40,886 nucleotides of DNA from Bacteroidales bacterium (lineage in GTDB: Bacteria > Bacteroidota > Bacteroidia > Bacteroidales > UBA932). The stretch spans positions 1 through 40,886 of the forward strand of contig JAQYTJ010000040.1 of NCBI GenBank assembly GCA_028724885.1, written 5' to 3'. A program made the position numbers and the translations under genes. The notes below the pieces were generated by a model. That model was not told the DNA's origin and did no database searches. It saw nothing but the letters and a program-made list of their open reading frames with translations. Below, piece by piece: positions 8,369 through 18,208 of this stretch; position 1 is the stretch's first letter; every line of letters begins with the position of its first letter.

Positions 8369-9298
8369 ATGAGTAAACAACTTAGAGGGCTGGGAAGAGG
8401 CCTGGATGCCATCCTTGGCGACAGCGACAATTTGAATGAGCCTCAGAGAACCCCAGTAGGATACATAAATAAAGAAGTCGCAGGTAGTAGCGCTCATCAG
8501 AATGCTGGTGACGTACTGAGGATTCCAGTGGACCAAATCGAGCCAAATCCTTATCAGCCCAGAATGGCATTCGACAACGAGTCGCTTGAAGAATTGGCAG
8601 ACTCGATTCGCACGTTCGGACTCATACAGCCTATCACAGTACGCAAGAAGGGCGATGGGCGATATCAGATTATTAGCGGAGAGCGCAGATATAAGGCCTG
8701 CAGGCTCGTCGGGATGGACATGATCCCTGCTTACATAAGAGAAGCCAACGATCAGGGGATGCTGGAAATGGCCATCGTGGAGAACATCCAGAGGCAAGAT
8801 CTTGATCCAATTGAAGTTGCGATGAGCTATCAGAGACTGATCGACGAGTGCAGCCTGACTCAGGAGGAAATGGCTGATAGGGTTGGCAAGAAACGTACGT
8901 CGATCACCAACTACCTAAGACTCCTGAAACTTCCCGCAAAAGTGCAGCACGATATAAAAGTCGGCCTGGTAAGCGTAGGACATGCGAAAGTCCTGCTGGG
9001 AGTGGAAGATCCTAAGACACAGGAGCTGCTGTGCAATCTGGTCATCAATAATGGGATATCGGTGAGGCAGCTGGAAGAAAAAGTTCGGCTCCTAGGCACG
9101 CAGAAGCCAGCGAGACAGAAAGCGCCTACCGAACTTCCTGATGAATATTATCGCGTCCTGGAGCATATGGGCAAGTTTTTTGAAAATAGCATCAGCCTGA
9201 AACGTTCCGACTCTGGAAAAGGCACGATGACTATCCGCTTCTCTTCTGACGAAGAAATACGGAAATTTCTGAAAGCCCTGGAGGATAAGAACATATAA
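8369..9298 (+). CDS. parB: Chromosome-partitioning protein ParB (Spo0J), parS-binding CTPase
   Basis: ParB binds parS sites and slides along DNA as a CTP-dependent clamp. The 309-residue product has the N-terminal ParB/Srx domain with VDQIEPNPYQPR and the CTP-binding box GERRYKA (about residues 107-113), a central HTH region (LTQEEMADRVGKKRTSITNY) for parS recognition, and a C-terminal dimerisation part with the usual Bacteroidota short hydrophilic tail. It follows parA by 3 bases and is 5 bases before the DUF5683 gene. I saw no convincing parS site nearby. Confidence 0.96.
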   Translation: MSKQLRGLGRGLDAILGDSDNLNEPQRTPVGYINKEVAGSSAHQNAGDVLRIPVDQIEPNPYQPRMAFDNESLEELADSIRTFGLIQPITVRKKGDGRYQIISGERRYKACRLVGMDMIPAYIREANDQGMLEMAIVENIQRQDLDPIEVAMSYQRLIDECSLTQEEMADRVGKKRTSITNYLRLLKLPAKVQHDIKVGLVSVGHAKVLLGVEDPKTQELLCNLVINNGISVRQLEEKVRLLGTQKPARQKAPTELPDEYYRVLEHMGKFFENSISLKRSDSGKGTMTIRFSSDEEIRKFLKALEDKNI

Positions 9299-9303
9299 GT
9301 CCG

Positions 9304-10248
9304 ATGAAAGGCTCATTTCTTAAAATATTCACGATTCTGGCACTGCTTTTCGCTTTTTCAATGCAGTCTCACGCGCAATTCAGGGAAGAGGCGTTCAACC
9401 AGTCATATAACGATCCTAGCGATACGACTAGCGCTAAGGATTCTGTAGCCCAGATGTGGACATTTCGAGAATTTTTCAGGGGAATAACTCATAAAGACAC
9501 TTTAAGAATAGGTTCCATGTTTGCCGGAGCCACAGTCTTTATAGGTGCTGAACAAATATACAATAAGCAATACTGGAAGCTGCCTATAATCTATGGAGGA
9601 CTTGGAGCTACTATCGGCCTTGGCATACACTATAATAAGCAGTTCAAAGACAGTGGGAACCAGCATGACAAGGATATGTCAAAATACATGTTCGCCAGTG
9701 CTGGTTTTCTGTATTGGGCAACCCTCATGGATGGAGTGTACAACTATAGACGGGATGTGCCGCACCAGCCAGGCAAGGCCACAATTTACTCTATCCTTGT
9801 GCCGGGACTCGGGCAGGCCTATAATGGAGAATATTGGAAAATTCCTATTTATTGGGGATTCATGATCGGTTCGTATCATTTCTGGGATCAGAACAGAACC
9901 AATTATAAGAAATACAAGCGTATTCACAATCTCGCCACTACCAAGGACAGCGGCTATGACGGCAGAATCACTGCCGAACAGGCTCTGTATTACAGAAATG
10001 TGTTCCGGCGGTACAGAGACTATTCAGTCGTGGCCTTCATAGGATCTTACCTCCTTCAGATAATTGATGCCAACGTATTCGCTTATTTGCAGGATTTCGA
10101 AGTCTCAGATAACTTGTCAATGAAAATCTCGCCTACTATAATATCCCCATATAATGAATATGCCTTCGATGCTAGAGGCCCAGCAAATTTCGGCACCCCG
10201 ATGTACGGCATTGATGCGATTGGATTGAAAGTAGGTTTTACATTCTAG
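9304..10248 (+). CDS. DUF5683 envelope protein
   Basis: The 314-residue product has a signal peptide ending at SHAQ (about residue 25) and then hydrophobic segments (SMFAGATVFIGAEQIY, IIYGGLGATIGLGIHY) and a repeat of the type 'PGLGQAYNGEYWKIPIYWGFMIG'-like block, the hallmark of DUF5683. The function is unknown; it is a conserved companion of parB and a lytic transglycosylase in Bacteroidales, which suggests an envelope role tied to growth or division. It begins 5 bases after parB and ends 3 bases before mltD, so it belongs to the same transcript. Confidence 0.85.
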   Translation: MKGSFLKIFTILALLFAFSMQSHAQFREEAFNQSYNDPSDTTSAKDSVAQMWTFREFFRGITHKDTLRIGSMFAGATVFIGAEQIYNKQYWKLPIIYGGLGATIGLGIHYNKQFKDSGNQHDKDMSKYMFASAGFLYWATLMDGVYNYRRDVPHQPGKATIYSILVPGLGQAYNGEYWKIPIYWGFMIGSYHFWDQNRTNYKKYKRIHNLATTKDSGYDGRITAEQALYYRNVFRRYRDYSVVAFIGSYLLQIIDANVFAYLQDFEVSDNLSMKISPTIISPYNEYAFDARGPANFGTPMYGIDAIGLKVGFTF

Positions 10249-10251
10249 CAC

Positions 10252-11655
10252 ATGAAGAAATTTGAATATATAATATTCACAGTCCTGGCTATGCTAGTCT
10301 TTGCCTCGGCCCCTTCGGGCGCTCAGAGCAAAAAGGCTCTTAAGAAAGAAAACGAATATCTCAGAGCAACGCTAGACTCTCTTAGAAAGACACTAGACAG
10401 CCTTCAGGCAAGCATCAGCCACGATAGCGAGGCGATGGCAATCCTTGACATGCTGGAGGAGAACGACAGGAAAACTGCCGCTGGGCTAGAGCCTGAAGAC
10501 TATAACGCAGACATAACGGACAGCCTGTTAACTGCGATGTATCGCCAGAAGCAGGGTGACACCATGAGCGTAGACCATGGATTTGACATGGATTCGGTTA
10601 ATCTGACTTCGAACCTCCCAGATTCCGTTATAATGGAAAGGCTAGAGAGGCTGAATTCTTTCATAACCCTGCCGTTCAACCAGACAGTAAGGAACTACAT
10701 TATCCTCTATTCCGAGAAAATGCCGGCTAAAATGACTCAGATGCTAGGTCTTTGTGAATATTACATGCCTATCTTCGAGGAGACTTTCAACAAATATAAC
10801 CTTCCAGAAGAGCTAAAATACATGGCAATAATCGAGTCTGCGCTGAACCCTTTCGCCGTATCCAGGTCAGGTGCCAAAGGAATATGGCAGTTCATGTACC
10901 GCTCGGCAATTTTCTACGGGCTTAAAATAGACTCATACATAGACGAACGACTGGATCCAATAAAATCTGTTGATGCCGCCGCTCGCTATCTTAAAGATTC
11001 ATACGCCCTATTCGGAGACTGGAATCTAGCCATTTCATCATACAATTGCGGCCCAGGCAATGTGAACAAAGCAATACGCAGAGCCGGCGGGAAGCGCGAT
11101 TTCTGGTCTGTATATGACTACCTGCCAAGAGAGACAAGGGGATATGTTCCTGCTTTCGTCGGAGCGATGTATGCAATAAGATACGGCAGCGAATACGGAT
11201 TGAAACCTGCCAAAATTCAGATGCCGCCACAAGTCGATACATTCGAGATTCATAGGAACGTGCATTTCCAGCAGATCAGCTCAGTCGTTGGCATTCCGCT
11301 TGACGTCGTGAGGACGCTGAATCCTCAGTACATCAAGGATGTGATTCCCGGCCAGAGCGGAACATGTGAATTAAGACTTCCGTTCAATTACACGAACACA
11401 TTTCTTGAGCAGGAAGACTCTGTCTACGCCTACAAAGCCGATTCTCTGCTGAACCCAAAGACGCTGCTTGAGAATTCTGGCAGTCGAGCAACGAAATCAG
11501 ACGGCTCAAGGACAGTCTATCGAGTGAAAAAAGGCGATTATCTGGGCAGGATAGCCAGGAAATATCATGTTTCCGTCGCCCAGCTGAAGAAATGGAATCA
11601 TCTGCGTAGCGACCGCCTGCAAGTAGGTCAAAAAATCTACATTTACGGTCGTTAG
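10252..11655 (+). CDS. mltD: MltD-type lytic transglycosylase with LysM domain
   Basis: The enzyme cleaves peptidoglycan glycan strands to 1,6-anhydro ends. The 467-residue product has a signal peptide (ending SGAQS), a coiled-coil-like charged stretch after it (about 25-60), the SLT domain from about residue 150 with catalytic Glu195 in the IIESALNP motif, followed by GAKGIWQFM, the AARYLKDSY segment and NLAISSYNCGPGNV, and a C-terminal LysM domain (YRVKKGDYLGRIARKY) for glycan binding. Only one clear LysM is present. It is the last gene of the parA-parB-DUF5683-mltD cluster and converges on the next gene with 5 bases between. Confidence 0.93.
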   Translation: MKKFEYIIFTVLAMLVFASAPSGAQSKKALKKENEYLRATLDSLRKTLDSLQASISHDSEAMAILDMLEENDRKTAAGLEPEDYNADITDSLLTAMYRQKQGDTMSVDHGFDMDSVNLTSNLPDSVIMERLERLNSFITLPFNQTVRNYIILYSEKMPAKMTQMLGLCEYYMPIFEETFNKYNLPEELKYMAIIESALNPFAVSRSGAKGIWQFMYRSAIFYGLKIDSYIDERLDPIKSVDAAARYLKDSYALFGDWNLAISSYNCGPGNVNKAIRRAGGKRDFWSVYDYLPRETRGYVPAFVGAMYAIRYGSEYGLKPAKIQMPPQVDTFEIHRNVHFQQISSVVGIPLDVVRTLNPQYIKDVIPGQSGTCELRLPFNYTNTFLEQEDSVYAYKADSLLNPKTLLENSGSRATKSDGSRTVYRVKKGDYLGRIARKYHVSVAQLKKWNHLRSDRLQVGQKIYIYGR

Positions 11656-11660
11656 CATAT

Positions 11661-13406
11661 TCATAAATCAAAAACTAATTGCAGCTTGAGTTCGGTGCGG
11701 TTTTCATGACCCGCCGACTTGAAGTATTGCACCCTCATTACCTTTGCGTAAATTTTTATGCTTCTCCATGACCGCTCATGGAGCCTGAACTTGCATCCGC
11801 CAGTCCATGCTAGGCTTAATCCCCGGCCATAATATGCAGGAACGGAGAAATTGCCTGGAGCATCCCTTTCGTAGGAATATATCCTATCATCCCAATTATC
11901 GATCCTGAATACCGTGCCTCGAAGATATGCCGAGAGACAATCCGTCTTCCTACCCCCTTCTACGTATGCCAGTGCGCCCAGAGACCTGCACAAAAGTCCC
12001 TCTACTCTGAATCTTCCAGTCCACGAAGGTCCATCTGAGATGCCATAGACTGATGACATTCCAGAACTAGAATAATCAAGATCCAGCCTCACATCGGTCC
12101 TGTAGCGAAGCGCATCATATGGTCTTAGCCGTTCCGACGCCCTGACAGATAAAACCATGTTCTTATATATCTGCATCGGTAATTTAAGCAGGAATTTGCT
12201 CTGTACTTCATCCGCATCCGCCTTCCTAGCCACGTCTGCGGTAAAGAAAAAGCCACGGCGTTCCAACCCAGCTGAGACAGCATATTCATTAGAAGTCTTG
12301 CTCCAGCTTCTTATGCCGCCAGTATAGTCACTTTCAAAATTCGAGGGGTAATACCTGGCAGCGGACGAAAGCTTCCAATCCTTTTCTAAATTGAATATAA
12401 CACCAGCAACTCCTGCAAAACAGCCGTGGCAAATATCATACGCAGCTTCTCCAAATATGTCGGTACCTCTTATCGTACACCTTAAATCGACAGAAGCCTT
12501 CCTGCTTGTTCCTGTGATGCCTGCCTGACCACTCCTGCCAAGCCATGTCACGTTAAAGACCGGCAGGACTGATACATTGCTTTTCCCGGACTCCATACGT
12601 TTCCGTAGACCGGGGAAAGATGCCAGTGCTGAGACTACGAATCGGCCAAGATAAATGTTCCCGGCTGCTCCCCTGTGCGAGCCTTGAGGAGAAAAAGACC
12701 ATGAAGGCGATAACCCTGCAGGGCGACGCATGAATGACGACGTCCCAGAGAATCCGCTCAGCGAGAATCCGCTCCAAAGGCAAAGGCCTTGGCCAAAACG
12801 AGCATTGAAATCTCCTAATATAAAATTATAAGGCAGCCTTCCTCCATGGAGAGCGACATTAAAAGTGAACGAGGGATCTCTTTGAGAATATGTGTTTCTA
12901 ATCGCAGTCGAAGCCTCTGCATATTCTTTAAATCCTATCTTATATTTCAAGCCCTCGCTGAACTTGCCGTCTCGCACGCTACCATTTAATACAGCTGCTT
13001 GCGATATGAGCGGAAGCGAGAATGTTTCGCCGGCCTTCTTAGCGCTCCTCAAAGAAATGAATGGTTTCAAAGAAGAAACATATTCTTCTCCAAAGCCATC
13101 TATTGCGGCAAGTTCCATGAAAGAAAGGATATCGCCATTGCGAGCCTTGTAATCGGACAAGCTCGCTGCCTGGTACTGGGTCATGAGACCACTCGAAACC
13201 AGTTTTGAAAGATTCAGGAAGTTGATTTCTAAAGGCATAGAAAACATATTGGCATATTTCTCAACCTCTTGCTCATCCAGGTCCTCCATGTTCTCTGCTC
13301 CTGTCAGGTATAGAATCGCCCGCACCTGCTCATCAGTCTGGGCTCCTGACCTCACGGACAGGAGCAAAGATATAATGAACAGAACCAGCAATAGCGATAT
13401 CCTCAT
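11661..13406 (-). CDS. Secreted helix-hairpin-helix / outer-membrane beta-barrel-like protein
   Basis: The product is about 581 residues from the ATG at 13406; that start gives a clean signal peptide (RISLLLVLFII, ending SGAQ), which the longer 13451 start would bury. After the signal there are two ComEA-like helix-hairpin-helix repeats (about 25-115; ISFMELAAIDGFGEEY-like pattern). The remainder (about 130-580) is alternating polar/hydrophobic sequence with aromatic-rich turns and ends in QLVFDL, a terminal strand like an outer-membrane barrel. The family is widespread in Bacteroidales and of unknown function. DNA binding by the HhH part outside the cytoplasm is possible but unproven. The gene faces away from hpt-adk, and a common promoter region lies between them. 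Confidence 0.75.
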   Translation of the reverse strand: MRISLLLVLFIISLLLSVRSGAQTDEQVRAILYLTGAENMEDLDEQEVEKYANMFSMPLEINFLNLSKLVSSGLMTQYQAASLSDYKARNGDILSFMELAAIDGFGEEYVSSLKPFISLRSAKKAGETFSLPLISQAAVLNGSVRDGKFSEGLKYKIGFKEYAEASTAIRNTYSQRDPSFTFNVALHGGRLPYNFILGDFNARFGQGLCLWSGFSLSGFSGTSSFMRRPAGLSPSWSFSPQGSHRGAAGNIYLGRFVVSALASFPGLRKRMESGKSNVSVLPVFNVTWLGRSGQAGITGTSRKASVDLRCTIRGTDIFGEAAYDICHGCFAGVAGVIFNLEKDWKLSSAARYYPSNFESDYTGGIRSWSKTSNEYAVSAGLERRGFFFTADVARKADADEVQSKFLLKLPMQIYKNMVLSVRASERLRPYDALRYRTDVRLDLDYSSSGMSSVYGISDGPSWTGRFRVEGLLCRSLGALAYVEGGRKTDCLSAYLRGTVFRIDNWDDRIYSYERDAPGNFSVPAYYGRGLSLAWTGGCKFRLHERSWRSIKIYAKVMRVQYFKSAGHENRTELKLQLVFDL

Positions 13407-13494
13407 AAAACTTAAACTATGAAAACTTCGATTGCAAGATAGGCCGAGCAAACGTAAATTTTAAACAAAAACAGAAATACTTATGACAAAATTC

Positions 13495-13525
13495 TTTATT
13501 CTTCGTAAAGAATTTTATAATTTTG
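13495..13525 (+). promoter_or_regulatory. Promoter of the hpt-adk fusion gene
   Basis: A -7 element TAATTTTG at 13518-13525 has TTTA at 13495-13498, 19 bases upstream, which is one base off the -33 consensus. The ATG follows 19 bases later, with GAGGA 4 bases before it as a fair ribosome site. Confidence 0.6.
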
Positions 13526-13544
13526 AAGTTCAATATTTGAGGAA

Positions 13545-14660
13545 ATGAATAGAATCCGACTTCACGACAAGACTTTCAGGCCGTTCATACCTAATGAGCA
13601 GATTGAAAAGGCCATTGACAATGTCGCCGCGCAGCTAAACAGAGATTATGATGGTTGCTCCGACATTCCGGTGCTCCTATGCGTGCTAAATGGTTCAATA
13701 TTGTTCACGGCCGAACTGATGAAGAGGCTCACATTCAACTGCGAGATTGTTTCAATGAAACTCTCTTCTTATGTCGGCACGCATTCGTCTGGCAAGACTC
13801 GCGAGGTAATGGGCCTGACTGGAAGCGTGAAGGGCAAGAGAGTCATCATCGTTGAAGACATCGTGGACACAGGACAGACCATCGTAGAATTGAAGAAAAT
13901 CATGACAGAGAATGGAGCTAAGGAATCGAAGGTCTGCACAATGCTGCTGAAACCCGCAGTCTACGGCAAAAATGTAAAACTAGACTACGTGGGCATGGAG
14001 ATTCCTAACGATTTCATAGTGGGTTTCGGACTGGACTACGACGAGATAGGGAGAAATTACAAAGACATTTATGTTTTGGATACGAATATGAAATATTTCA
14101 TTCTTTTCGGGCCTCCAGGTGCTGGGAAAGGCACCCAGGCCGCAGCAATGGTAGAAAAATGCAACTTATGCCACATTTCCACTGGGGACTTGCTTCGCGG
14201 CGAAATGGCTAATGGAAGCGAGCTGGGGCTAAAGGCAAAAGCTCTCATAGAGGCTGGCGAGCTGGTTCCAGATGAGATAGTAGAGGGGATGATAGAGAAC
14301 AAATTCAAGACAGTCACAGACGTTGACGGATTCCTGCTGGACGGTTTCCCTAGGACCATCGCCCAAGCCGAGGCCTTGGACAAAATGCTGGACAGGTCAA
14401 AAGAAAAGGTCAACGCAGTAGTGTCCCTAATGATTCCGGACTCTATGATCAAGGAAAGAATCAAACACCGCGCATCAATAGAAGGAAGAGCCGATGATGC
14501 AAAAGACGAGACTATCGCCAACCGCATCAAGACATATCACGAGAAGACAGAGCCACTCGTGGACTACTACAAGAGGGCTGGAAAATATTACGAAATTGAC
14601 GGCACCGGCACCATAGAGGAAGTGCGCCAGAGAATCTCTGACCTTCTGGATAAGTTTTAG
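13545..14660 (+). CDS. hpt-adk: In-frame fusion: hypoxanthine phosphoribosyltransferase - adenylate kinase
   Basis: Residues 1-181 are a purine salvage phosphoribosyltransferase (hypoxanthine/guanine + PRPP to IMP/GMP), with the PRPP loop [10 protein letters not shown] (about residues 103-112) and the LCVLNGSI segment. Residues 182-371 are a complete adenylate kinase (AMP + ATP to 2 ADP): P-loop [10 protein letters not shown] at 189-198, STGDLLR, DGFPRT and the short lid with RADDAKDET, without zinc cysteines. There is no stop between them; the joint reads [14 protein letters not shown]. Met182 at 14088 has no clear ribosome site, so one polypeptide is the simpler reading, although internal initiation is possible. 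In many Bacteroidales hpt, adk and obgE are separate neighbours; obgE follows here 11 bases downstream. Confidence 0.93.
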   Translation: MNRIRLHDKTFRPFIPNEQIEKAIDNVAAQLNRDYDGCSDIPVLLCVLNGSILFTAELMKRLTFNCEIVSMKLSSYVGTHSSGKTREVMGLTGSVKGKRVIIVEDIVDTGQTIVELKKIMTENGAKESKVCTMLLKPAVYGKNVKLDYVGMEIPNDFIVGFGLDYDEIGRNYKDIYVLDTNMKYFILFGPPGAGKGTQAAAMVEKCNLCHISTGDLLRGEMANGSELGLKAKALIEAGELVPDEIVEGMIENKFKTVTDVDGFLLDGFPRTIAQAEALDKMLDRSKEKVNAVVSLMIPDSMIKERIKHRASIEGRADDAKDETIANRIKTYHEKTEPLVDYYKRAGKYYEIDGTGTIEEVRQRISDLLDKF

Positions 14661-14671
14661 GAATATATCAC

Positions 14672-15664
14672 ATGCCGGACTCTAACTTCATAGACTACGT
14701 CAAGATTCACTGTGCATCGGGGCATGGTGGAGCTGGTTCGGTACACCTTTACAGGGCGAAATATATCGCGAAGGGTGGACCTGACGGAGGTGACGGCGGT
14801 CGCGGAGGGCATATCATATTAAAAGCCAATCCTCAGCTATGGACGCTCATACATCTGAAGTATCGCAAGCATGTCAAGGCAGAGGACGGAGGAAAAGGCG
14901 AAGGCGGATTAAGAACAGGCAAGAACGGCAAGGACGTTGTCTTGGAAGTACCAGTTGGCACGGTGGCGAAAGATGGAGAGACTGACGAAGTCTTATTTGA
15001 GCTGCTGGAGCCAGGAGAGGAGAAACTCCTTTGCAAAGGTGGCCGCGGAGGGCTCGGAAACAATAATTTCAAAACTCCGACGCTGCAGACTCCACGTTTT
15101 GCTCAGCCAGGCGAAGACGGACAGGAAGGCTGGTATATTCTTGAATTAAAGATTCTTGCTGACGTAGGTCTGGTAGGATTCCCGAATGCAGGAAAATCCA
15201 CTTTGCTGGCCTCCATCACTTCTGCCAAGCCAAAAATCGCAAATTACGCATTCACTACGCTTGAGCCGAACCTGGGCATTGTGAAATATTACGATGACAA
15301 GTCGTTCGTGATGGCAGATATTCCTGGAATAATAGAGGGCGCTCACGAAGGGAAGGGTCTGGGAATACGTTTCCTGCGTCACATAGAAAGGAATTCAGTG
15401 CTGCTATTCATGGTTTCCGCCGAAGAAGAGGATATAAATAAAGGCTACGATACCCTGCTGGATGAGTTAAAAGAATACAATCCTGAGCTGCTGGACAAGG
15501 GCAGGGTGCTTGCCATCACTAAATGCGACATCATCGATAAGGAGATTGAGGCAGACCTTGCAAAGAGCCTCCCTAAAGACATTCCTCACGTATTCATCTC
15601 ATCAATTTCGGGCGAAGGCTTACAGCAATTAAAAGATATATTATGGCAGGAATTGCATTCATAG
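14672..15664 (+). CDS. obgE: GTPase ObgE/CgtA
   Basis: The product is a ribosome-associated GTPase acting in 50S assembly and growth control. The 330-residue protein has the glycine-rich Obg fold (about 1-158; [20 protein letters not shown]) and the G domain with G1 GFPNAGKST, switch region TTLEPNLG, G3 [10 protein letters not shown]4 TKCD and G5 SSISGEGL. It lacks the extra C-terminal OCT domain found in Firmicutes. It lies 11 bases after hpt-adk, and its end overlaps the start of the PAP2 gene by 22 bases, so the three genes form one operon. Confidence 0.97.
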   Translation: MPDSNFIDYVKIHCASGHGGAGSVHLYRAKYIAKGGPDGGDGGRGGHIILKANPQLWTLIHLKYRKHVKAEDGGKGEGGLRTGKNGKDVVLEVPVGTVAKDGETDEVLFELLEPGEEKLLCKGGRGGLGNNNFKTPTLQTPRFAQPGEDGQEGWYILELKILADVGLVGFPNAGKSTLLASITSAKPKIANYAFTTLEPNLGIVKYYDDKSFVMADIPGIIEGAHEGKGLGIRFLRHIERNSVLLFMVSAEEEDINKGYDTLLDELKEYNPELLDKGRVLAITKCDIIDKEIEADLAKSLPKDIPHVFISSISGEGLQQLKDILWQELHS

Positions 15665-16278
15665 ACTTCATTCAAGGCATCGACGAGGACATAACCCTAT
15701 TCATAAACAGCTTTCACTCTGTTGCGTCGGATCAATTCTGGCAATTCTGCTCCAACAAGATAGCCTGGATACCGATTTATGTGTTTGCCGTTATATTCTT
15801 GATTAAGACTATTGGCTGGAAAAGGTCATTGGCGTTCCTTGTTGCAATAGGCCTAGGATTATTATTCTGCGACCAGCTGGCTAACCTAGTTAAGGATGCC
15901 GTGTCCAGGCTGCGTCCGAATTACAGCTATGGCACAACTCAGCAGGGTCTTATAGTTCTTGAGAGCCACGGAGGTTTCTTTGGATTCTTCTCCGCACATG
16001 CAGCAAATGCCTTTTGCATAGCCACATGCTATAATAAAGGACTGAAATATGGGAAATATGAACATTCGAAGGCAGTATCTGTCTCCGCATACGTCTGGGC
16101 TGCTCTCGTGGCCTCAAGCAGGGTTTTCGTAGGCAAACATTATTTTGGAGATGTCTTCGTCGGCACTATCTTCGGCCTGGTAGTCGGCCTAATCCTTTCA
16201 AATGTCACTGTCTTGATACTTAAGCGTATTGAAGAAGGGTATTTTAAATTCGGTAATATGACGAAGGCAAGGCAGTGA
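15643..16278 (+). CDS. PAP2 superfamily membrane phosphatase
   Basis: Family members remove phosphate from lipid phosphates such as undecaprenyl-PP, phosphatidate or phosphatidylglycerophosphate; the substrate here is not evident. The 211-residue protein has about five membrane segments and the three acid-phosphatase motifs: [10 protein letters not shown] (C1), FSAHAANAF (C2, where the classical PSGH reads FSAH) and [13 protein letters not shown] (C3, catalytic His and Asp). The ATG at 15643 overlaps the obgE end by 22 bases; no later Met would keep the first helix, which supports coupled translation. It ends 2 bases from the convergent murF stop. Confidence 0.88.
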   Translation: MAGIAFIDFIQGIDEDITLFINSFHSVASDQFWQFCSNKIAWIPIYVFAVIFLIKTIGWKRSLAFLVAIGLGLLFCDQLANLVKDAVSRLRPNYSYGTTQQGLIVLESHGGFFGFFSAHAANAFCIATCYNKGLKYGKYEHSKAVSVSAYVWAALVASSRVFVGKHYFGDVFVGTIFGLVVGLILSNVTVLILKRIEEGYFKFGNMTKARQ

Positions 16279-16280
16279 AC

Positions 16281-17627
16281 CTAAAGTTCCAGTACGACTT
16301 TCTCCATCTGGATGCTGTGAGAACCCTTTATAAGAATAGTGCTTTTCTCAACAGGATGGTTCTTTATATATTGCGCCAGCTCATCAGATGTACCGAACAG
16401 TTGAACCTTGCTAGAAGTTTTCTCTTCCTCTGCAGCTTTTTTGAATTCATCTCCCACCAAAAAGACTCCTTGAAGATTCATACTCAATAGCCTACGAACG
16501 ACAGAACGGTGTTCGGCGACAGACTCGTCTCCCAGCTCCCTCATGTCCCCAAGCATCACGACTTTTTTTCCAGCAACGACTGTCTCAAGATTATCCAAAG
16601 CTGCGTTCATGCTGGTTGGATTGGCATTGTAAAAATCTTCAATCAATATATTCTTTGGTGTTCTGGCCATCTGAGAACGATTATTCGACGGAATAAATTC
16701 CTCTACCGATGAAATCGCATCTTCCAGACTGACACCGAAATGCAGGCCAATCGCTAGAGCCGCGGCCACATTATTCGCATTGTAGGCCCCTACCAGATGG
16801 GTTTCCATGCCCAGCAGGGTTTCCTCCTCGGAATATTCGCCAGGATGCTCTGGAATTGCCATTCGAACGAAAGGATGTTCGGCATCTGAAGGCAGCACCT
16901 CTGCACCCCAATAACCGATGCCATATTCAATGATGTTCAACCCACTGCGCTCGGAGGCCATTTCTTTCAATATTGGGTCGTCTGCATTAATGAATATGCT
17001 TCCGTGGCGTTCAGCAATATAGTCATAAAGCTGTCCCTTGGCCTTTTTCACGCCCTCAAAGCTGCCGAAGCCTAGCAGATGGGCCTTACCGACGTTAGTG
17101 ATCAATCCATAGTCTGGCTCGCAGACAGCGACTAGGTGCTTAATGTCGTCTGGGTGGCTAGCTCCCATTTCAATCACCGCCAATTCAGTCTTGTCGTTGA
17201 TTTTAAGCAGAGAAAGAGGCACTCCAATGTCATTATTCAAGTTGCCCTCTGTGGCTGTCACATTATATTTTTTTGTCAGAACTGATGTTATTAAATTTTT
17301 AGTTGTTGTCTTGCCGTTTGTCCCGGTCAGGCCTATCACTGTAAGTCGTTTCCCGTTCACGAAAGTGTGTTCCCTGTGCCAGTGGGCCAGGTATTGAAGC
17401 GCTTTCAGCGTATCTGGCACAGCAATTATCCGTTCTTCGTCCGATGCAGCATATTCATTAACTATGGCATAGCTAGCCCCTTTTTCCAGAGCCACCGCAG
17501 CATACTTGCTGCCATCGAAGTTCTCGCCTTTCAGGCCGAAGAATAGCTCTCCACCCCTTATGGCCCTCGTGTCTGTAGAAACGCCAGAGGACTTCTTGAA
17601 CAATTCGTATAATTTTTCGATTTCCAT
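16281..17627 (-). CDS. murF: UDP-N-acetylmuramoyl-tripeptide--D-alanyl-D-alanine ligase MurF
   Basis: MurF adds D-Ala-D-Ala to the UDP-MurNAc-tripeptide, the last cytoplasmic step of peptidoglycan precursor synthesis. The 448-residue product shows the Mur ligase order: N-terminal substrate domain with STDTRAI (about 17-23), ATP loop GLTGTNGKTTTKN (about 99-111), central EMGASHPDDI and NVGKAHL, YNANNVAAALA, and a C-terminal domain with IEDFYNANPTSM and MLGDMRELG. Length is normal. It is transcribed leftward; a palindromic repeat at 17641-17760 lies between it and dut, so it may have its own promoter, which I could not identify. Confidence 0.97.
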   Translation of the reverse strand: MEIEKLYELFKKSSGVSTDTRAIRGGELFFGLKGENFDGSKYAAVALEKGASYAIVNEYAASDEERIIAVPDTLKALQYLAHWHREHTFVNGKRLTVIGLTGTNGKTTTKNLITSVLTKKYNVTATEGNLNNDIGVPLSLLKINDKTELAVIEMGASHPDDIKHLVAVCEPDYGLITNVGKAHLLGFGSFEGVKKAKGQLYDYIAERHGSIFINADDPILKEMASERSGLNIIEYGIGYWGAEVLPSDAEHPFVRMAIPEHPGEYSEEETLLGMETHLVGAYNANNVAAALAIGLHFGVSLEDAISSVEEFIPSNNRSQMARTPKNILIEDFYNANPTSMNAALDNLETVVAGKKVVMLGDMRELGDESVAEHRSVVRRLLSMNLQGVFLVGDEFKKAAEEEKTSSKVQLFGTSDELAQYIKNHPVEKSTILIKGSHSIQMEKVVLEL

Positions 17628-17640
17628 TGATGTTGTTTTT

Positions 17641-17760
17641 AGATTCCGACTTTCGTCAGGATGACGGGAGAGTGAGAATAAGACTCTGCTGTCATCCTAA
17701 CGCCCTACCACTGTCATCCTGAACGCCCTCCACCGTCATCCTGAACTTGATTCAGGATCT
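17641..17760. repeat. REP-like palindromic repeat locus A
   Basis: The right arm has three head-to-tail copies of a GTCATCCTGAA core, the last extending into the perfect palindrome TCCTGAA-CTTGA-TTCAGGA (17739-17757). The left arm (17641-17668) is a related sequence in the opposite direction ending GGATGACGG, so the whole locus has inverted ends of the form AGATyC...GATGACGG / CCGTCATC...GGATCT. It shares sequence with loci near 34.05 and 40.3-40.7 kb. The last two bases overlap the dut stop codon, and the palindrome could terminate dut transcription. Confidence 0.8.
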
Positions 17761-18208
17761 ACTTTTTCCCAGTGCTGCCCCAGCCCCCAGAGCCACGCTC
17801 AGTCTCGGACAACTCATCCACGTTCTCCCATTCTACTCTCTCGTGCCTGGACACTATCATCTGAGCGATTCTCTCGCCAGGGACTATCTCGAAAGGCTCG
17901 TTGGAAAGATTCACGAGAGACACCCTCAGCTCACCTCGAAAATCAGCGTCAACGGTACCAGGAGCATTGATGATAGTAATTCCGTGCTTCGTAGCCAAAC
18001 CGCTGCGAGGGCGAACCTGAGCCTCATATCCGACCGGCAGTTCTATGAATATGCCGGTCGGCACAAGCCTGCGTTCAAGTGGCTGCAAAGTGAATGGCTC
18101 GTTTACGTTCGCATGCAGATCCATTCCCGCAGATGCCTCAGTGGCATACGCCGGATTGTCCCACTTGCTCTTATTAACTATTTTAACTTTCAACATATTA
18201 TTTTTCAT
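17759..18208 (-). CDS. dut: dUTP diphosphatase (dUTPase)
   Basis: The enzyme hydrolyses dUTP to dUMP and PPi, keeping uracil out of DNA and feeding dTMP synthesis. The 149-residue product carries the five trimeric dUTPase motifs: ASAGMDLHA (1), [10 protein letters not shown] (2), [14 protein letters not shown] (3), [10 protein letters not shown] (4) and the C-terminal [10 protein letters not shown] (5). The ATG at 18208 overlaps the uraA end by 11 bases; an ATG four codons later (18196) is an equally good start. Its TAG stop uses bases of the adjoining palindromic repeat. Pairing with uraA makes a pyrimidine unit. Confidence 0.97.
   Translation of the reverse strand: MKNNMLKVKIVNKSKWDNPAYATEASAGMDLHANVNEPFTLQPLERRLVPTGIFIELPVGYEAQVRPRSGLATKHGITIINAPGTVDADFRGELRVSLVNLSNEPFEIVPGERIAQMIVSRHERVEWENVDELSETERGSGGWGSTGKK

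Noticed and set aside
14088..14660. Separate adk gene starting at ATG 14088
   Set aside because: No stop codon separates it from hpt and there is no clear ribosome site before it; it is annotated as part of the fusion, with internal initiation left open.
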